Source: Micromonospora coxensis
Lineage (GTDB): Bacteria > Actinomycetota > Actinomycetes > Mycobacteriales > Micromonosporaceae
Reading direction: 5' to 3'
Length of the DNA: 64,000 bases
Assembly (NCBI RefSeq): GCF_900090295.1
Contig: NZ_LT607753.1
Span: forward strand, 5,890,001 to 5,954,000
Shown piece by piece: positions 1 through 7,562 of this stretch. A program made the position numbers and the translations under genes. Position 1 is the stretch's first letter. Every line of letters begins with the position of its first letter. The notes beneath the pieces were generated by a model, which made no database searches, was not told the origin of the DNA, and saw only the letters and a list, made by a program, of their open reading frames with translations.

Positions 1-1
1 C

Positions 2-376
2 GAGGTCGCCGAGCTGACCCGCCGGGTGCACGAGCTGGAACGCGAGCTGCGCGAGGCCAAGGGCGCGCCGGGGGCGCACCTCGCCGCCGCCGCGCCGGAC
101 ACCACCGTGCCGCCGGTCGGCGCGCCGGCGTCCGCCACCCGGGGTGGCCCGAGCGGCGCGCCGCAGGCCGGGCCGTCCGGAGCCGCGCCGACGAAGGCGG
201 TGGCGAAGAAGGCGGTGGCCAAGAAGGCGGTCGCGAAGAAGGCCGTGGCGAAGAAGGCCATCGCCCGCAAGCCGCCGGCCGCGGTCTCGACCACGCCGGG
301 CGAGCCGGCCGCCCCCGCCGCCCGGCCGGCGAAGAAGGCCGCGCCCCGTCGGCCCGCCACGGGCGGCGAGCAGTGA
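2..376 (+). CDS. Lys/Ala-repeat protein, 5' partial
   Basis: The frame is open to the left edge, so the start lies outside the window. The visible part opens with a charged heptad-like stretch (EVAELTRRVHELERELREA) that looks like the end of a coiled coil. A Pro/Ala linker follows, then about five tandem pentapeptides of AVAKK type, encoded by near-identical 15-bp DNA units at about 195-270, and a basic Pro/Ala tail. Such tails occur on actinobacterial histone-like and phasin-like proteins and usually bind nucleic acid or polyanions. No catalytic domain is visible. It precedes the small gene before tlyA, so it may be the first visible gene of that operon. The function is not recognised. Confidence 0.7.
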   Translation, partial: EVAELTRRVHELERELREAKGAPGAHLAAAAPDTTVPPVGAPASATRGGPSGAPQAGPSGAAPTKAVAKKAVAKKAVAKKAVAKKAIARKPPAAVSTTPGEPAAPAARPAKKAAPRRPATGGEQ

Positions 377-398
377 CCGCCGGCGCCGGGAGCCGGTC

Positions 399-659
399 GT
401 GACCGGCCCGTTCCGTCCCGGCCCGCCGCCGGGCGGGGTCCGTCCCGGCCCGCCGCCGGGCGTCCGTCCGGGGCCGCGTCCCGGGCCGCCGCCGGCCGGG
501 TCGGACGACGAGGTCGGTGAGGCGCGCCATCCGGCGGTGGACGCCGCCGTGCAGGCGATGATCAACGCCGAGGGGCTGCCCCCGGCCGACCAGATCGCCC
601 AGTACGAGGCGGCGTACCAGACGCTGCGGGAGACCCTCGCCACCATCGACCAGACCTGA
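399..659 (+). CDS. Small conserved protein upstream of tlyA (Rv1693-like position)
   Basis: An 86-residue protein. The N-terminal 35 residues are Pro/Gly/Arg low complexity built from repeated GPPPGVRPG-type units. The C-terminal 50 residues (about VDAAVQAMINAEGLPPADQI onward) form a short conserved-looking helical domain. The GTG start at 399 has a GGGAG box about 6 nt upstream, and the frame runs far upstream only as Arg/Pro shadow. The M. tuberculosis tlyA locus also has a tiny gene (Rv1693) here; homology is inferred from position and size only. The gap to tlyA is 19 nt, suggesting co-transcription. Function unknown. Confidence 0.65.
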   Translation: MTGPFRPGPPPGGVRPGPPPGVRPGPRPGPPPAGSDDEVGEARHPAVDAAVQAMINAEGLPPADQIAQYEAAYQTLRETLATIDQT

Positions 660-678
660 ACGACCGGAGAACCACCCC

Positions 679-1539
679 ATGGCACGTCGTACCCGCCTCG
701 ACGCCGAACTCGTCCGTCGCGGGCTGGCCCGCTCCCGGGAACAGGCCGCCGCGCTGGTCGAGGCCGGCCGGGTCCAGCTGCGGGGGGTGCCGGCCCGCAA
801 GCCGGCCGCGATGGTCGACCCCGCCGACCCGCTGCGGGTCACCGGCGAGGACCCGTCGACCGAGTACGTCTCGCGCGGCGGGCACAAGCTCGCCGGCGCG
901 CTCGCCGCGTTCGCCCCGGGCGGACTGACCGTCGCCGGCCGGCGCTGCCTGGACGCGGGCGCCTCCACCGGCGGCTTCACCGACGTGCTGCTGCGCGCCG
1001 ACGCGGCCGAGGTGGTCGCGGTGGACGTCGGCTACGGCCAGCTGGCCTGGCCGCTGCGTACCGACGAGCGGGTGCGGGTCTTCGAGCGCACCAACGTCCG
1101 TACGCTGACCGCCGAACTCATCGGCGGCGAGGTCGACCTCACGGTGGCGGATCTCTCCTTCATCTCGTTGCGCCTGGTGCTACCGGCGCTGGCCGGCTGC
1201 ACCCGGGCCGACGGCGACCTGGCGCTGATGGTCAAGCCGCAGTTCGAGGTGGGCAAGGAACGCGTCGGCGCCGGTGGCGTGGTCCGGGATCCGGCGCTGC
1301 GCGCGGAGGCGGTGCTCGACGTCGCGGCGGCCGCCGCCGATCTCGGGCTGGGTCTGGCGGACGTGGCCGCCAGCCCGTTGCCGGGGCCGAGCGGCAACGT
1401 CGAGTTCTTCGTATGGTTACGCCGGGGCGCGCCCGCGGCCGACCCCGAGCGGGTGCGTGCCGTCGTGGCGGCCGGGCCCGAGGGCCTGGCGGCCTCCGGC
1501 GCGCTGCCGGAGGCGGAATCCGGGGAGGTGTCAGGGTGA
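679..1539 (+). CDS. tlyA: TlyA-type 16S/23S rRNA (cytidine-2'-O)-methyltransferase
   Basis: TlyA 2'-O-methylates cytidines in helix 44 of 16S rRNA and helix 69 of 23S rRNA with SAM; loss gives capreomycin resistance in mycobacteria (family knowledge). The 286-aa protein has an S4 RNA-binding domain (residues about 4-60) and an FtsJ/RrmJ Rossmann domain with the SAM motif LDAGASTGGFTD (91-102). The K-D-K-E tetrad is present as K70 (SRGGHK), D158 (VADLS), K186 (MVKPQF) and E242 (GNVEFF), close to the positions in the tuberculosis enzyme. The ATG follows a CCGGAG box. Its TGA overlaps the GTG of a mini-ORF that bridges to the NAD kinase gene. Confidence 0.95.
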   Translation: MARRTRLDAELVRRGLARSREQAAALVEAGRVQLRGVPARKPAAMVDPADPLRVTGEDPSTEYVSRGGHKLAGALAAFAPGGLTVAGRRCLDAGASTGGFTDVLLRADAAEVVAVDVGYGQLAWPLRTDERVRVFERTNVRTLTAELIGGEVDLTVADLSFISLRLVLPALAGCTRADGDLALMVKPQFEVGKERVGAGGVVRDPALRAEAVLDVAAAAADLGLGLADVAASPLPGPSGNVEFFVWLRRGAPAADPERVRAVVAAGPEGLAASGALPEAESGEVSG

Positions 1540-1640
1540 GCGACGAGCGGAGCCCGGTGATCGGGTACGGGAGGCTGGTCGGCGTGAGCGTCAGCGACGG
1601 GGTGCGTCCGAGCGGCGCACGCGTGGAGGCCGACCGGTGA
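1536..1640 (+). CDS. Bridging mini-ORF between tlyA and nadK (34 codons)
   Basis: GTG at 1536 shares GTGA with the tlyA stop, and the TGA at 1638-1640 shares GTGA with the nadK start, so the mini-ORF fills the gap exactly. GGGGAGGTG at 1521-1529 is a strong ribosome binding site. The peptide starts VSDERSPVIG, resembling the start of a second mini-ORF at 6633 (VSERRTPVTG). It looks like a translational-coupling device, not a functional protein; expression is inferred only. Confidence 0.35.
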   Translation: MSDERSPVIGYGRLVGVSVSDGVRPSGARVEADR

Positions 1641-2521
1641 GCCGTACCGCGTTGCTGGTGACGCACACCGGTCGCCGGCGCAGCACCGAGCACGCCCGGG
1701 CGGTCGCCGCCGACCTGATCGCCGCCGGCTTCGAGGTGCGGGTGGTCGCCGAGGAGGCCGAAGACCTCGACCTGCCGGGTGTGGTGCCGGTCACCGGCCC
1801 GGAGGCGGCCGAGGGCGCCGAGATCGTCTTCGCCCTCGGCGGCGACGGCACCTTCCTGCGCGCGGCCGAGCTGGCCCGCCCGGCGAAGGTCCCGCTGCTC
1901 GGCATCAACCTCGGCAAGGTCGGTTTCCTCGCCGAGGCGGAGATCGACGACCTGGACCTGGCCGTGCGCGACGTGGTCGGGCGCAACTACACCGTGGACG
2001 AACGGCTCACCCTCGACGTGACCGCCGAGTTCGACGGCGGGCCGACCATCGAGTCCTGGGCGCTCAACGAGATCAGCGTCGAGAAGGGCGAGCGGGCCCA
2101 GATGCTGGAGCTGCTCGTCGACGTGGACGGCCGGCCGCTGTCCCGGTACGGCTGCGACGGCGTGGTCTGCGCGACCCCGACCGGCTCCACCGCGTACGCC
2201 TTCTCCGGCGGCGGGCCGGTGGTCTGGCCGGAGGTGGAGGCGCTGCTGCTGGTGCCGATCAGCGCGCACGCGCTGTTCAGCCGTCCGCTGGTGACGGCGC
2301 CCACGTCGAGCATCGCCATCACCGTGGACCCGTTCACCACCCTGGCGGTGCTCTGCTGCGACGGCCGGCGGGTGTTCGACCTCCCGCCGGGGGCCAGGGT
2401 GACGGTGCGTCGCGGCGCGTTGCCGGTGCGGGTGGTGCGGCTGCGGGACCGGCCGTTCACCGACCGCCTGGTCGCCAAGTTCGACCTGCCCGTGCAGGGC
2501 TGGCGGGGCAGCCGCAGGTGA
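1637..2521 (+). CDS. nadK: NAD kinase
   Basis: Phosphorylates NAD to NADP in the cytosol with ATP or polyphosphate. The 294-aa length is typical. The GGDGT motif with its catalytic Asp is at residues 68-72 (FALGGDGTFLR), followed by PLLGINLGKVGFLAE, the ALNEIS segment, and the GSTAYAFSGGGP loop of the C-terminal domain. The GTG at 1637 is chosen because GGAGG (1625-1629) lies 7 nt upstream and the product then starts right at the first beta strand; longer in-frame extensions run through tlyA. It corresponds to Rv1695 (ppnK) in the tlyA-ppnK-recN order. Confidence 0.95.
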   Translation: MSRTALLVTHTGRRRSTEHARAVAADLIAAGFEVRVVAEEAEDLDLPGVVPVTGPEAAEGAEIVFALGGDGTFLRAAELARPAKVPLLGINLGKVGFLAEAEIDDLDLAVRDVVGRNYTVDERLTLDVTAEFDGGPTIESWALNEISVEKGERAQMLELLVDVDGRPLSRYGCDGVVCATPTGSTAYAFSGGGPVVWPEVEALLLVPISAHALFSRPLVTAPTSSIAITVDPFTTLAVLCCDGRRVFDLPPGARVTVRRGALPVRVVRLRDRPFTDRLVAKFDLPVQGWRGSRR

Positions 2522-2578
2522 CCGGGCGGCCGGCGGGGTGAGCCGGGCCGGCTGTCCACAGCCGGGCCGCGCCGGCTG

Positions 2579-2606
2579 GTCAAGTGTCGGGGGCCGCGTC
2601 TACTGT
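2579..2606 (+). promoter_or_regulatory. Candidate recN promoter, leaderless
   Basis: A TACTGT -10 box (2601-2606) lies 8 nt before the recN GTG at 2615, which puts the expected transcription start on or next to the start codon. A weak -35 candidate (GTCAAG, 2579-2584) is 16 nt further up. No Shine-Dalgarno box precedes the GTG, consistent with leaderless translation. No LexA palindrome was seen here. Confidence 0.45.
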
Positions 2607-2614
2607 CGGTTGCT

Positions 2615-4372
2615 GTGCTGGAAGAGCTGCGCATCACCGGACTGGGCGTCATCGAGGACACCACGCTGCCGTTGACCGGCGGGATGAACGTCATCACCGG
2701 CGAGACCGGTGCCGGCAAGACGATGGTGGTGACCGGCCTCGGCCTGCTCTTCGGTGGCCGGGCCGACGCCGGGCGGGTCCGCGCCCAACCGGGCCGGGCG
2801 CTGGTCGAGGGGCGGCTGCGCCTCGACGGCCGGGTCGCCGACGCGGTGCACGCCCGGATCGTCGACGCCGGCGGGGAGCCCGACGAGGACGGCTCGCTGT
2901 TGATGAGCCGTACGGTCACCGTGGAGGGTCGGTCCCGGGCCCACCTGGGCGGGCGCAGCATGCCGGTGTCGATGCTCGGCGAGGTCGGCGAGCAGGTGGT
3001 GGCGGTGCACGGCCAGTCCGACCAGCTGCGCCTGCTGCGTCCGGCCGAGCAGCGGGCCGCGCTGGACCGGTTCGCCGGCCCGGCGCACGAGAAGCTGCTC
3101 GACGCGCTGCGCGAGGCGTACGCGCGGTGGCGGCACGTCGTCGACGACCTGGCCGACCGGCGGCGCAACGCCCGCGAGCGCAACCAGGAGGCCGACCTGC
3201 TGCGGCTGGGACTGGACGAGATCACCCGGGTCGACCCGCAGCCGGGCGAGGACGACGAGCTGAAGGCCGAGGCGCAGCGGCTGGAGCACGCCGAAGGGCT
3301 GCGCACCGCGGCCCAGCTGGCCCAGCAGTGCGTGGCCGGCGGGGTGGAGACGGCCGACGACACCCCCGACGCGACCACCCTGCTCGGCACCGCCCGGCGC
3401 ACCCTGGAGGCGCAGGCCGGCACCGATGCGGCCCTCGGCGAGCTGGCGGCCCGCCTGGAGGAGGCGGCGACCCTGGTCGCGGACGTCTCCGCCGAGCTGT
3501 CGGCGTACCTGGCGGCGCTGGACGCCGACCCCGCCCGGTTGCAGACCGTCTACGAGCGGCGGGCCGCGCTGCGCGCGTTGACCCGCAAGTACGCCGACGA
3601 CGTCGACGGCGTGGTGGCCTGGGCCGAACGGGCCCGCACCCGGCTGTCCGACCTGGACACCTCCGACGAGCTGCTCGACGAGCTGGACAAGGAGGCCCAG
3701 CGCCTGGCCGGCGAGGTGGCCGACCTGGCCGGCCGGGTCTCGGCCTCGCGGCGCGAGGCGGCCACCCGCTTCGCCGAGCAGGTCACCGTGGAGCTGGCCG
3801 GCCTGGCCATGCCGCACGCCCGCATCGAGGTGGCCGTCCTGCCGCGCCCGGCGGGCCGGAGCGAGCCCACGCTGACGGTGGACGGCGCGCCGGTGGGCGT
3901 CGGCCCGGACGGGGTCGACGAGGTGGAGCTGCGGCTGCTGGCCCACCCGGGCGCGCCCTCGCTGCCGTTGCAGCGCGGCGCCTCCGGCGGTGAGCTGTCC
4001 CGGGTGATGCTCGCCATCGAGGTGGTCTTCGCCGGTTCGGGCGGCCCGCCCACCCTGGTCTTCGACGAGGTCGACGCCGGGGTCGGCGGGCAGGCGGCGG
4101 TGGAGATCGGCCGCCGGCTGGCCCGGCTGGCGCGCAGCCACCAGGTGTTGGTCGTCACCCACCTGCCGCAGGTCGCCGCGTTCGCCGACCGGCACCTGGT
4201 GGTGGCGAAGGACACGGGGGGAGCGGTGACCACCAGCGGGGTGCGGGTGGTGGAGGACACCGAGCGGGCCCGGGAGCTGGCCCGGATGCTCGCCGGTTTG
4301 CCCGACTCGGACCTGGGTATCGCTCACGCGGAGGAGCTTCTGGCCGTGGCGGCCAAGGAAAGGCGGCCCTGA
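2615..4372 (+). CDS. recN: DNA repair protein RecN
   Basis: SMC-like ATPase that tethers DNA ends during double-strand-break repair. The 585-aa protein has an N-terminal Walker A (GETGAGKT, residues 29-36), a long central coiled-coil and charged region (about 160-370), and a C-terminal ATPase half with the signature GASGGELSRVMLAIE and Walker B LVFDEVDAGVGG, followed by the LVVTHLPQVAAFAD segment. Length and domain order are those of complete RecN. It starts with GTG directly after a -10 box, so it can be transcribed independently of nadK. An inverted repeat follows the stop. Confidence 0.96.
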   Translation: MLEELRITGLGVIEDTTLPLTGGMNVITGETGAGKTMVVTGLGLLFGGRADAGRVRAQPGRALVEGRLRLDGRVADAVHARIVDAGGEPDEDGSLLMSRTVTVEGRSRAHLGGRSMPVSMLGEVGEQVVAVHGQSDQLRLLRPAEQRAALDRFAGPAHEKLLDALREAYARWRHVVDDLADRRRNARERNQEADLLRLGLDEITRVDPQPGEDDELKAEAQRLEHAEGLRTAAQLAQQCVAGGVETADDTPDATTLLGTARRTLEAQAGTDAALGELAARLEEAATLVADVSAELSAYLAALDADPARLQTVYERRAALRALTRKYADDVDGVVAWAERARTRLSDLDTSDELLDELDKEAQRLAGEVADLAGRVSASRREAATRFAEQVTVELAGLAMPHARIEVAVLPRPAGRSEPTLTVDGAPVGVGPDGVDEVELRLLAHPGAPSLPLQRGASGGELSRVMLAIEVVFAGSGGPPTLVFDEVDAGVGGQAAVEIGRRLARLARSHQVLVVTHLPQVAAFADRHLVVAKDTGGAVTTSGVRVVEDTERARELARMLAGLPDSDLGIAHAEELLAVAAKERRP

Positions 4373-4393
4373 CCGCCACGATTGTGAGCGGAG

Positions 4394-4419
4394 GCACACC
4401 GGCCTGCGCTCCGGTGTGC
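4394..4419 (+). terminator. Hairpin after recN
   Basis: GCACACCGG (4394-4402) and CCGGTGTGC (4411-4419) form a perfect 9-bp stem with an 8-nt loop, without a T tract. It lies between recN and steA and probably separates the transcripts. Confidence 0.5.
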
Positions 4420-4491
4420 TTCCCTGGGTAGGCGGCCCTGCTCAGGCATGTCGCGACAGAAAAGCCTGCCTCACATGCCAGGATGGTCACG

Positions 4492-5670
4492 ATGCGTCTA
4501 CCCACGTTGCGCCGGACCCGGAACGCGGACCCGGGCTCAGTCCTCGGCACCGCCCGCCTCGACCGTCGTACCAAGCGGCTGGTCGGCCGGCTCCGCCCCG
4601 GCGACATCGCGATCATCGACCACGTCGACCTGGACCGGGTGGCGGCCGACTCGCTGGTCGCCGTCGGCGTCGCCGCGGTGCTCAACGCCAAGCCGTCGGT
4701 CTCCGGCCGCTACCCCAACCTCGGCCCCGAAGTGCTGGTGGCCGCCGGGATCCCGCTCCTGGACGACCTCGGCGAGGGGATCTTCGAGCGGGTCCGCGAG
4801 GGCGACACCGTCCGGATCGAGGGCAACACCGTCTACGTCGGCGACGAGCCGGTGGCGCACGGTGAACTCCAGGACGCCGAGACGGTGGCCAAGGCGATGG
4901 CCGACGCCCGGGAAGGGCTGTCGGTCCAGCTGGAGGCGTTCGCCGCCAACACCATGGACTACCTCCGGCAGGAGCGCGACCTGCTGCTGGACGGGGTGGG
5001 CGTACCGGACATCCAGACCCAGGTCCAGGGCCGGCACTGCCTGATCGTGGTCCGCGGCTACGACTACAAGGACGACCTGGACGTGCTGCGCCCGTACATC
5101 CGGGAGTTCAAGCCGGTGCTGATCGGCGTGGACGGCGGCGCGGACGCCCTGGTCGAGGCGGGCTACACCCCCGACATGATCATCGGTGACATGGACTCGG
5201 TCACCGACGACGTGCTGCGCTGCGGGGCCGAGGTCATCGTGCACGCGTACCCGGACGGGCGGGCCCCGGGCCTGGCCCGGGTCACCGGGCTGGGGGTGCC
5301 GGCGATCACCTTCCCGGCCGCCGCCACCAGCGAGGACCTGGCCATGCTGCTGGCCGACGAGAAGGGCGCCTCGCTGCTGGTCGCCGTCGGCACCCACGCC
5401 ACGCTCGTGGAGTTCCTGGACAAGGGGCGCGGCGGCATGGCGTCCACCTTCCTCACCCGGCTCAAGGTCGGCGGCAAGCTGGTCGACGCCAAGGGGGTGA
5501 GCCGGCTGTACCGGCAGAGCATCTCCGGCTCGTCACTGCTGCTGCTGGTCCTCTCGGCGGTCGCCGCGATGGCGTCCGCGGTGGCGGTCTCCACCGTCGG
5601 GAAGGCGTATTTGGGCGTGGTCTCCGAGTGGTGGGACAATTTCGTGTTCCAGCTCGGCCAGCTCTTCTAG
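4492..5670 (+). CDS. steA: SteA, cell-separation membrane protein with thiamin-pyrophosphokinase-like domain
   Basis: Orthologue by position and sequence of Rv1697 / Corynebacterium SteA, which works with SteB in daughter-cell separation. The 392-aa protein has an N-terminal domain (GDIAIIDHVDLDRVAADSL) and a thiamin-pyrophosphokinase-like fold (LIGVDGGADALVEAG, then MIIGDMDSVTDD). One C-terminal membrane helix (about 345-368, SSLLLLVLSAVAAMASA) anchors it with a short tail. The ATG at 4492 (MRLPTLRRTR) is preferred over an in-frame ATG at 4483 because a CAGGAT -10-like box ends about 7 nt before 4492, which would make it leaderless. It is 27 nt before steB. Confidence 0.88.
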   Translation: MRLPTLRRTRNADPGSVLGTARLDRRTKRLVGRLRPGDIAIIDHVDLDRVAADSLVAVGVAAVLNAKPSVSGRYPNLGPEVLVAAGIPLLDDLGEGIFERVREGDTVRIEGNTVYVGDEPVAHGELQDAETVAKAMADAREGLSVQLEAFAANTMDYLRQERDLLLDGVGVPDIQTQVQGRHCLIVVRGYDYKDDLDVLRPYIREFKPVLIGVDGGADALVEAGYTPDMIIGDMDSVTDDVLRCGAEVIVHAYPDGRAPGLARVTGLGVPAITFPAAATSEDLAMLLADEKGASLLVAVGTHATLVEFLDKGRGGMASTFLTRLKVGGKLVDAKGVSRLYRQSISGSSLLLLVLSAVAAMASAVAVSTVGKAYLGVVSEWWDNFVFQLGQLF

Positions 5671-5697
5671 CTCCCGACCGATCAAGAGGCTGCAAGC

Positions 5698-6636
5698 GTG
5701 ATCAACTTCCGGTACCACGTGGTGTCCCTGACCGCGGTCTTCCTGGCGTTGGCCATCGGCCTGGTGGTCGGCACGGCCGCCCTCAACGGCCCGGTGGCCG
5801 ACTCGCTCAAGGAGAACGTCAACGCGCTGCGCAAGGACAACCAGCAGATGCGCCAGTCGGTCAACAGCATGCAGAAGGAGCTGGAGCTCGAGGAGGAGTT
5901 CGCCGCGCAGATCGCGCAGGTGGTCCTGCCGGGCAAGCTCGCCGGCAAGCGGGTGCTGCTGCTCAGCACCCCGAGCGGGCGCGAGCACACCGAGGGCGTG
6001 CTGAAGATGCTGGAGCTGGCCGGCGCCGACGTCACCGGCCGGGTCGACGTCCAGGACAAGTTCATCAACCCGGACAACAACACCAACCTGATGGAGCTGG
6101 CGGTCACCGCCGCCCGCCCCAGCGCCCCCGCCTCCGCGCTGCCCGGCAACGGCAACGGCGTGGAGACCTCCAGCGCGCTGCTGGCCAGCGTCCTGCTCGA
6201 CCGTCCCCAGGGCACCCCGGCGGTGACCGAGGCCGACCGCAAGGCGGTGCTGACCGCGTACTCCAACGGTGGCTACCTGACCGCCGAGGAGCCGGTCAGC
6301 GGCACGGCCGAGGCGGTCGTCGTGGTCAGCGGGCAGCCGTACGTGGACAAGGACTCCGCGAAGAAGGACGAGTCGGTGGTGAAGATCGCCGAGCAGTTCG
6401 ACCGGACCGGCGCGATCGTGGTCGGCGGCAACGGCTCCGCCGGCGGCAACCTGGTGGCCATCGTGCGCGGCGACCCGGTCCTCGCGCAGACCATCTCCAC
6501 CGTCGACAACGCCAACACCGTGCAGGGGCAGTTGGTCACCGCGCTCGCCCTGGTGCAGCAGCTCACCGAGAAGAAGGCCGGCCAGTACGGCGTGGGCGAC
6601 AACGCCGCCGATCTGCTGCCTAGACTGCCCCAGTGA
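5698..6636 (+). CDS. mctB: SteB/MctB-type envelope protein (copper transporter family)
   Basis: Family of Rv1698, described both as mycobacterial copper transport protein MctB and as the SteA partner SteB. The 312-aa protein begins with a short cytoplasmic MINFRYH and one signal-anchor helix (residues 8-29). A coiled coil with heptads (NVNALRKDNQQMRQSVNSMQ) and a mostly extracytoplasmic alpha/beta domain follow. The GTG at 5698 has AGAGG about 9 nt upstream. It follows steA closely, so the two are likely co-translated. Its stop overlaps the GTG of a 21-codon bridging mini-ORF. Cell separation is the more likely role; copper export is uncertain here. Confidence 0.88.
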   Translation: MINFRYHVVSLTAVFLALAIGLVVGTAALNGPVADSLKENVNALRKDNQQMRQSVNSMQKELELEEEFAAQIAQVVLPGKLAGKRVLLLSTPSGREHTEGVLKMLELAGADVTGRVDVQDKFINPDNNTNLMELAVTAARPSAPASALPGNGNGVETSSALLASVLLDRPQGTPAVTEADRKAVLTAYSNGGYLTAEEPVSGTAEAVVVVSGQPYVDKDSAKKDESVVKIAEQFDRTGAIVVGGNGSAGGNLVAIVRGDPVLAQTISTVDNANTVQGQLVTALALVQQLTEKKAGQYGVGDNAADLLPRLPQ

Positions 6637-6698
6637 GCGAACGACGTACCCCGGTGACCGGATCCCGTCCGCCCGTGCCGTCCGGGAGCCTCGCGTGA
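6633..6698 (+). CDS. Bridging mini-ORF between mctB and the MraY-like gene (21 codons)
   Basis: GTG at 6633 shares GTGA with the mctB stop, and the TGA at 6696-6698 shares GTGA with the next gene's start. The peptide begins VSERRTPVTG, like the tlyA/nadK mini-ORF (VSDERSPVIG). CGGGAG inside its end serves as the ribosome binding site of the downstream gene. A coupling role is inferred. Confidence 0.35.
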   Translation: MSERRTPVTGSRPPVPSGSLA

Positions 6699-7561
6699 GC
6701 GGGCTCGGGCGGCTGCTGGCCGCCGCCGCCGGCGCCGCCGCCGCCCGTTACGCGCTGCGGGAGATCCGCACCGCCCCGGTCGGCCCGGCGCTGGAACGGA
6801 CCAACTTCCGCGGCCGTACGGTCACCCTGGCCGCCGGGCCGGCCCTCGCCGTCGGCGCGGCCGGCGCCGGGGCGCTCGGCTCGGGCAGCGTCCCCTCCGG
6901 GGCGGCGGCCCTGGTCGCCGGGCTCGGCGCCGGCGCGGTCGGGCTCTACGACGACGTGGTGGGCGCCCGCCCCGAGCAGAAGGCCGCCAAGGGCTTCACC
7001 GGGCACCTCGCCGCGCTGCGCGAGGGCCGGGTCACCGCCGGCACGGTCAAGGTGCTCGGCGTCGGCGCCGCCGGCCTGGGCGCGGCCGCGCTGCTCGCCG
7101 CCGACCCCCGGGTCGCCGCGCACCGCCGCCGGCAGCGGCAGGGCACCCTCGGCCGGGCGGCCGACGTGCTGCTCGGCGCCGGCGTGGTGGCCGGCACCGC
7201 CAACCTGCTCAACCTGCTCGACCTGCGCCCCGGCCGGGCGCTGAAGTCCGGCCTGCTGCTCGGCGCCCCGCTCACCCGCGGCCCGCACGGTGGCATCGCC
7301 GCCGGGGCGGTCGGCGCGGCGTCCGGGCTGCTCGGCGAAGACCTCGACGAGCAGGTGATGGTCGGCGACAGCGGCGCCAACGCGCTCGGCGCGCTGCTCG
7401 GCGTGGCGCTCGCCGCGCGTACCGGCCCGGTCGGGCGGGCCGCTGTCCTGGCCGTGCTCGCCGGGCTCACCGCCGCCAGCGAGAAGGTCAGCTTCACCGC
7501 CGTCATCCAGCGCACCCCCGGCCTGCGCGAGCTCGACGAGCTGGGCCGGCGATCCGACTGA
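6695..7561 (+). CDS. MraY/WecA-like (GT4) polyprenyl-phosphate transferase-related membrane protein
   Basis: A 288-aa polytopic membrane protein. Several short motifs match the polyprenyl-phosphate HexNAc-1-phosphate transferase family: GLYDDVVGARPEQKAAKGF resembles the DDxxK loop, GTANLLNLLDLRPGRALK the Asn/Asp-rich cytoplasmic loop, and VGDSGANALGALLG the GDxGS region. It is shorter than typical MraY (about 350 aa) and has diverged around the catalytic Asp motifs, so activity is uncertain. It lies directly before murJ (1-nt gap) and near a glycosyltransferase, suggesting a lipid-linked cell-wall precursor. GTG start with GGGAG upstream. Confidence 0.65.
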   Translation: MSGLGRLLAAAAGAAAARYALREIRTAPVGPALERTNFRGRTVTLAAGPALAVGAAGAGALGSGSVPSGAAALVAGLGAGAVGLYDDVVGARPEQKAAKGFTGHLAALREGRVTAGTVKVLGVGAAGLGAAALLAADPRVAAHRRRQRQGTLGRAADVLLGAGVVAGTANLLNLLDLRPGRALKSGLLLGAPLTRGPHGGIAAGAVGAASGLLGEDLDEQVMVGDSGANALGALLGVALAARTGPVGRAAVLAVLAGLTAASEKVSFTAVIQRTPGLRELDELGRRSD

Positions 7562-7562
7562 C

